Shown here piece after piece: positions 58,771 through 64,000 of a DNA stretch of 64,000 bases. The notes below the pieces were generated by a model that made no database searches, had not been told where the DNA came from, and saw nothing but the letters and a program-made list of their open reading frames with translations. Positions within the stretch are counted from its first letter, which is position 1. Each line of letters begins with the position of its first letter. The stretch is taken from positions 135,001 through 199,000 of the forward strand of contig JAODUP010000085.1 of the NCBI GenBank assembly GCA_025642065.1, written 5' to 3'. Both the position numbers and the translations under genes were made by a program. The DNA is from Paralvinella palmiformis (lineage: Eukaryota; Annelida; Polychaeta; Terebellida; Alvinellidae).

Positions 58771-59969
58771 TGACCTTCCAGGTGACCCATGCCAACCAGG
58801 TCAGCCTTCCCTCTCTCTCCCGTTAAGATCACCGCACTATACTCTTGTGGATTGAATAATTGCTTTGAGATGACCCGACCTATTTATTTTCACATGCTGA
58901 ATTGAACAACACGTTGTACAGTTTTATCTCTTAACCTGATTTTATCTTTTCATTTCAAACCTCGTTCTATCGATTAGAAGGCGAAATATTCTCAGACGAT
59001 GAACATCCTAATATTCTGGACAGTGCAGTTATTGCTGTTTCTGGATAGCATAACTGGAAGCTGGGAGGCTAATATTCACTGTGATAATATTGCAAAGAGA
59101 AATGATCATTGACAGCTTATTGTAGGGATGCACGGAGTTTTATTACTCATCAATTCGGCGTCGCAAAGAATGCACCGAGCTCGAACTGGATCGGATCCCG
59201 ATGCATCGGCATGGTTGAGCTAAGGAGTGGATTAGATTAGTTGTTATGTATGCCGAACTGAAATGCTGTCCCCTGAATGAACTGCTGCTGCTCTCTGTCG
59301 CTGATCAGTTTGTCTCTGAGAAGCGACACCTAGTGACAGAATTGTCTGATCTAAATGTTCGGCAGTCTGGATGTCTTTTAATCATAATGGCCATCTTCAG
59401 ACGGGTGTGTCATTATCTGTGTTATACATCATTCTGAGCTGCTATATGCCATGACGTCCGTATCATTTACCATCTTGGATTCTTGTTTTTATATCTATAC
59501 CCGGCTCTGTCTCCCTTGACCCCAGACATGACCTCAGGCATGACCCTCCGTTAATCAATTTTGAGTTATTGTGCCTTATGTTATCTGCTTCGGTTATTAT
59601 AATATTAAATGAGGCGATTAGTCGGACATCTTCTTTGTTTTGTCATTTTATTGAGGGATGTTTGTTCTTCTGGTGGCCATCTTCGTTATTAATTTATAAA
59701 AAATATGCCATTTGTGCCACCGGCATTGGCACGGCTCATCCGCCATAATTTGCTGTTTGCCATGATTCGTTTTGGCAGCCATTTTCACCATTGAGGCGTT
59801 CATAATGCCGGAGCTAATATCCTGTACAGCAATGAAGCCGCACAACATCGGATCAACCCCGTGGTGATTTGAGGCTGCGCGTCCATAATCGAGAGATATT
59901 CTCTTTACCAAGTTGGCCCCTGATTTGAACTCCAGCTGGGTGGTGCGATTCTTTCCCACAGGTCTTTTG

Positions 59970-60059
59970 GGGTGGTTGCCACCCAGTAAGGATATCTGGC
60001 TTTTTATTGTTAGGGTGGTTGCCATCCAATAAGCAGTAAGGACATCTGGCTTTTTATTG
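59970..60059. repeat. Imperfect direct repeat
   Basis: GGTGGTTGCCACCCAGTAAG and ATCTGGCTTTTTATTG recur about 44 bp later as GGTGGTTGCCATCCAATAAG and ATCTGGCTTTTTATTG with a 6-bp insertion. A tandem duplication with some divergence. Confidence 0.8.
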
Positions 60060-60949
60060 AGTGCGACAGCCCAATGGAAAAAACTTTCAATTTCCAGGAT
60101 CCACTAATCAGGAGCAGGAGGCATTAGGATTCCGTGCCACGCCTACCACCTCCAACCACCCGTGATGTCCAAGAAACCAAGGGGAAAGTGAAGTATAGGC
60201 CCTCCTGTATGGCTTTATTCATTCATGGCACATTATAAATTTAGCCGATATGAATGTCAGACTCGGGTTTGTAGACAAAACGCCTGACAGTTGACCACAC
60301 CAACCGTTTAATTTGATTTGCACCTGTAATATATGGGCTCGTGGCTAGCCTATAGACCCTACAGGGTCTCATGCAACCCTAAATAAATATATGAAGGAAA
60401 AAGGCCAGTATATTGAGGTTTTATGATAATTTTATTTCTGTTGATTCCCCTTATGAATTTGTGTTATTAAGGATTTGAATAATGGAGTATGTTTATTTAC
60501 TCGATGGAAAACGTGTAATGTCATTAAAATTCAAATATGAACAAAGCTGTTTGTGGGGGGGGGGGATTTATTATAATTATGTTTTATATAAAACTTTGTT
60601 TGTTAGTTTCCTATATTTCTAGCTCCCTGTCAGTCTCGATCATGATGGGAGCTTTTAGACTTACAGACTTTTAGACCGACCAGAAAATTGATAAAATAAT
60701 GCATTTTATTTTGCCAAGAATGGTATTCCATTTTCCGTGGGGGCGGTGGGACGGAATAACATTTTGACAGTTAATTCCCATAACAGTCGTCATTTTCTGT
60801 TTGTTGACGTTTAGTGGCACCGAGTTAGTGAGGCCATGTATGAATGCAGCGGGTATTCCATTAATTTCAGCTGATGCGGTAATTGGTAACACGTGATGTC
60901 AACATTCTGATGATATTATTTTCATCGCAGATGGCTAAGTTCGGTAGAG

Positions 60950-61620
60950 GCCAACGTTCAGGCGAGAGGAGGGGGGGGGGGTGTTGGGACGGATGACAGT
61001 CGCCTCATATGTGGTCCTCAGATTTCATAAACAAAAATAGGTCATCTGGAAAATGGATATTTTATGACGCTGCACGTGACCGGCGCCTGGCTAACCAGCT
61101 AGTTATCAGTAATCCGGTGCTGAAGTATTATCGGTTTTCTCCCGGCTCCGGTCGTAATTCCAGGAAGCAAGCTATTACCTTCGTCGGATCGTTCGCACCA
61201 AAACTCGATTGTTATTGTTCGGAGTCGGTACTCGGGCCGGTTATCCGGTGTGAATTCTTCCAATCGTGATGTAACAACTGTTATGTGATGTTATGGGTCT
61301 TCGCGCCATTTGGCCCGGTCATCAAACAGTCTTCTACTCTTAGCCGCCCATCGACCATCCCCCGTCTCCATTATCCATCGAGATTCGTCTTTTTTGGCCA
61401 ATTTGGCTGGCACCAATTATTTTCGGATGAATCCATTCCACGCAAGCACATCTCGGATGGTGTGACCTTTATCCGATTGTGAGGGCGCCAAGTTATCGGA
61501 TTCCGAAGACTTGCTAAAACGTCCGGATACGATCCGCGATGTCTCTCCGCGATGGCTTCGTTCGTTTATCTCCTCGAGATGGTTTAACTCGTGTTAGATG
61601 CAATCGTCTCGTATGGGCAT
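60950..61620. promoter_or_regulatory. CpG-rich island-like block inside or near the DOCK gene
   Basis: By manual count about 48 CpG occur in 61021-61620, whereas typical intronic stretches here have about 1-3 per 300 bp. The block is also richer in G+C than its surroundings. Short open frames in it (61009-61269, 61285-61482) resemble no family I know. It may be an unmethylated regulatory element or an internal promoter; this is inference. Confidence 0.45.
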
Positions 61621-62149
61621 AAAAATCTAAATCCGTTATATCTGTTTATGAAATGTTTATGGATCCTCGCAGGTGGTTTCATGCCATCTGTTGTAAGGTG
61701 TTCGGTGAAGATGGTCAATGACCAACATGTCAGATCTATAATACTTATTGGGCTCTGCTGTTGTCGTACGGTGATAACATGTTATGTGGAGAACAATTCG
61801 TGGTAATGGCCTGGCTTAGAGTGATATGAATACAGAACAAACTTCTACTGCTCTGATACAGCGCCTGATGTAGCAATTTGGATTTTTTTAAAGGATATTT
61901 CTGCATTAATATTGTTCTTGTTTTAATAATAATAATATTTAAATAAGAACTATAATAACAACATTAAAAGTAATAATATAGGTATCAATATTTATTATTA
62001 CTGATTAACTATTCAATTCAAAAATGATGTATACCAAAACAGAGTTATTTTAAATTTGAACAAGAACAAGAACAACAGTTATAAAATTTTCATGAGATCG
62101 TGCATTTCTAATTGCAAAATTGTTAGATCGTTTTTAGTCGAGGCATGGG

Positions 62150-62247
62150 GACAAATGTAATGAAACAAAGTCAAAGATGAAACACCCTTCGAATATGCCA
62201 ACGCCGAAATTCGAACTCGCGTGGTAGTGATCTGTGATCCAACCAAT
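62150..62247 (-). mobile_element. SINE family A, head and part of body
   Basis: The plus strand reads CAAAGTCAAAGATGAAACAC, CAACGCCGAAATTCGAACTC and GTGATCTGTGATCCAACC, the reverse of the family A head. Confidence 0.75.
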
Positions 62248-62264
62248 TCTATGAAGATATCCCA

Positions 62265-62415
62265 GTATTATTATGGCAATGCTACAAACATCCAGGTTGT
62301 GGGTTCGAATTCAACCCACATCTGTACTTGAGGGCCCTTTCCCTCAGGGACCGGCCGCTGTGCCGTATGGCCCAGATGTGATCAGGACCGAGGCTAAGCG
62401 ACTCAAATCAACTGG
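62265..62415 (+). mobile_element. SINE family B
   Basis: CTACAAACATCCAGGTTGTG, GGGTTCGAATTCAACCC (box B) and CAGATGTGATCAGGACCGAG. The first part of the head is lost. Confidence 0.75.
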
Positions 62416-62446
62416 ACTTTATTTTACCGAACATCTTATTGTGTTA

Positions 62447-62615
62447 AGTGAGTGCTTTGATAGCATAGCGAGTAGAGCATTGCACTGCAAACCTGCAAGT
62501 TCTGAGTTCGGATCTGACTGATATCAGTGTTTGTGGGATGTTTCACCAAGCAGTCGCCCTTATAGCCATGGGTTCAGCTGTGACCAGCGCCGAGGCTCGA
62601 CAAATCATCTGCGCA
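62447..62615 (+). mobile_element. SINE family B
   Basis: TTTGATAGCATAGCGAGTAG, GCATTGCACTGCAAACCTGC, GTTCTGAGTTCGGATCTGAC (box B), GTTTGTGGGATGTTTCACCA and CAGCGCCGAGGCTCGACAAA. Adjacent copy in the same orientation as 62265. Confidence 0.85.
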
Positions 62616-63727
62616 CTCATTGTGTCAACTGTTGGCCAGAGACTGTAATGTAGACGGACTTTTTGATGGTCACTGACATATGATCTTGGTATCATAACAG
62701 CTTTACTCATTTTCGCTGCATCCTTATCTAACACTGGCGTCATACGATATGTAATATTTATCAAATGTGTCCACGGCTGATATCTTCAAGTTGATAGAAG
62801 TGCAGCCATTCCGCGGATACCATTATCCGAGAGGAAATTACAGACAGCTCATCGTCTCATCTTGTGGGTTTTTTGTCTACGTTACGAAGCTGCCGGATGT
62901 TGACCTTGATGTAAAGGTCGCATCTTTAGGTGGCGGCTAAAATCTTAAAGCCGACCTTGACACGAGAAAGATTTACACACGGTGAGTCGACATTATCACC
63001 ATTTAGATCTGGTTGGGTGTGGATACATTCTCCCAGTACAAAATTACCACTTACAGATTGTCCCGGCGTATCCCGGCAGTCGGGCGCCGGGATCGTTTGT
63101 TATTTAGGCACTCAATAGGACACCTTGCCGAGACAGACGGGCAAATTCTTCCCGTCACCCAAACAGTGGCTCCGCCATGTTCGGACCCCGTGATGTAATA
63201 AGGTGGCGCTTTGCGCTGTCACCAAGTCTCACCGAGATGGTTATAGATAAGCATTAAGGTGCTGTCCGTTTGTGCCACCCCCGGGGGAATGGAGTAACTC
63301 TCTCTTCATTGGATGCCAAGACCATTGCTCGTGTTTGTGTGAGACTTGATTTTGGTGGTATACAGTTCTTCCGAATCCGAGTTTCCTGGGAATAGAACGT
63401 CCTATAAATATATATGCGCTATAGCAGCTAGGATGCCTTCAGGCTTATACTGCTGAGAAAGAAGAGAACACTTCCTGTCAAGAGAAGAGCCATCCATTAC
63501 CAACGATCATTAACTCAATCTGTTTGATTTCATCTACAATTCGTTGCTCATCATTAAGTCCACCCCTGTACCATCATCAGACATGTCAGCTTCCCCATCA
63601 CCTGGAATGATATTAATCGCTTTCTTGCCTCATATAAAGATATCTTCTTATATTTAAAGGTGTTTTGTTATTTTTGTTGTAGATAATATAAAGTTCATAA
63701 CCATTAAATTAAAGTACGGTCCAACCA

Positions 63728-63850
63728 GCGCGTCTCAGTGGCATAACTGATTGCACGGCTGGCCGCATACTCGTAACATCTGGCTTCGAACCCCAGCTGG
63801 GATATATCTGAAGCATGTTTCATCTTTTCTTTTGGCCTACCATGTGACCA
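63728..63850 (+). mobile_element. SINE family A, internally deleted
   Basis: GCGCGTCTCAGTGGCATAAC (box A region), GGCTTCGAACCCCAGCTGGG (box B), CATGTTTCATCTTTTCTTTT and GGCCTACCATGTGACC. The CATTACCTTTGG part is lost. Confidence 0.75.
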
Positions 63851-63921
63851 GAACAAAACAGATCGAGATCAGCTTAACTGGCTCACAACGTCACTGTATT
63901 TCTTTACTAGGTATCACGATA

Positions 63922-64000
63922 GCGCCCTGATAACGAAATGGGTAAAGTGCTGCAGTTTAATTTTTAAACTGTATTTGTGGAATGCTTAATTTGGTTGGTT
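63922..64000 (+). mobile_element. SINE family B, cut by the window end
   Basis: GCGCCCTGATAACGAAATGG, GGTAAAGTGCTGCAGTTTAA and GTATTTGTGGAATGC resemble the family B head and body. Confidence 0.5.

Larger units (their letters stand above)
51328..64000. other. Downstream of DOCK exon 4: probably one long intron
   Basis: No further DOCK-like exon (the expected next segment leads into the helical linker after the SH3) was recognised. The stretch has SINEs at 51.6-51.9, 58.6, 62.1-62.6 and 63.7 kb, a LINE C-terminal fragment at 54.8 kb, microsatellites, and the CpG-rich block at 61 kb. A short exon could have been missed. Confidence 0.5.

Noticed and set aside
59648..60025. 125-codon minus-strand open frame
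   Set aside because: It runs through a direct repeat, has no known domain, and its composition looks non-coding; it was left out as a gene.
61009..61482. Open frames in the CpG-rich block
   Set aside because: High G+C makes stop codons rarer; residues show no family pattern and no splice structure fits DOCK.

Overview
The window is animal genomic DNA. It is AT-rich, carries many microsatellites and many interspersed repeats, and its genes have short exons in long introns. Gene content (a ZNF277 orthologue and a DOCK-family exchange factor) and the dense tRNA-derived SINEs with ATT or ATC tails suggest an invertebrate, most likely a lophotrochozoan such as a mollusc. The species cannot be fixed from the sequence, and the phylum is an inference.

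Three protein-coding genes can be supported. (1) A plus-strand JmjC-domain oxygenase has six confident coding exons between 8700 and 16546 and one probable upstream exon at 6172-6243; its start codon was not found. (2) A complete minus-strand ZNF277 orthologue has 12 coding exons between 28534 and 20760. All splice phases join, giving 439 residues and five C2H2 fingers. (3) The 5' end of a plus-strand DOCK-family Rho GEF, most like DOCK3/4, has its ATG at 38272 and exons at 49324-49407, 49852-49892 and 51284-51327. The rest of the gene lies beyond the window or in exons I could not find. The JmjC gene and ZNF277 are tail to tail (about 4.2 kb apart); ZNF277 and DOCK are head to head (about 9.7 kb apart).

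Layout: 1-5.9 kb has no recognised gene and contains microsatellites, a minisatellite and one small DNA-transposon-like element. 5.9-16.5 kb is the JmjC gene, with a 5'-truncated LINE carrying a reverse transcriptase in its last intron. 16.5-20.7 kb is intergenic, with an intact hAT-like MITE, a LINE tail and a SINE nested inside an inverted-repeat element. 20.7-28.5 kb is ZNF277. 28.5-38.2 kb is intergenic, with LINE relics, SINEs and a second hAT-like MITE holding a nested direct-repeat element. 38.3-64 kb is DOCK exons and introns, with BED-finger transposase relics, SINEs, MITEs, a 33-bp minisatellite and an unusually CpG-rich block at about 61.0-61.6 kb.

The most notable material is the transposon structure. 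There are two related hAT-like MITEs with 8-bp target duplications, a SINE nested in a palindromic element, a SINE and a LINE that share a 3' tail, and three fragments of one BED-finger-encoding repeat near the first DOCK exon. No prokaryote-type system, CRISPR array or canonical tRNA gene was seen; every tRNA-like match is the head of a SINE.
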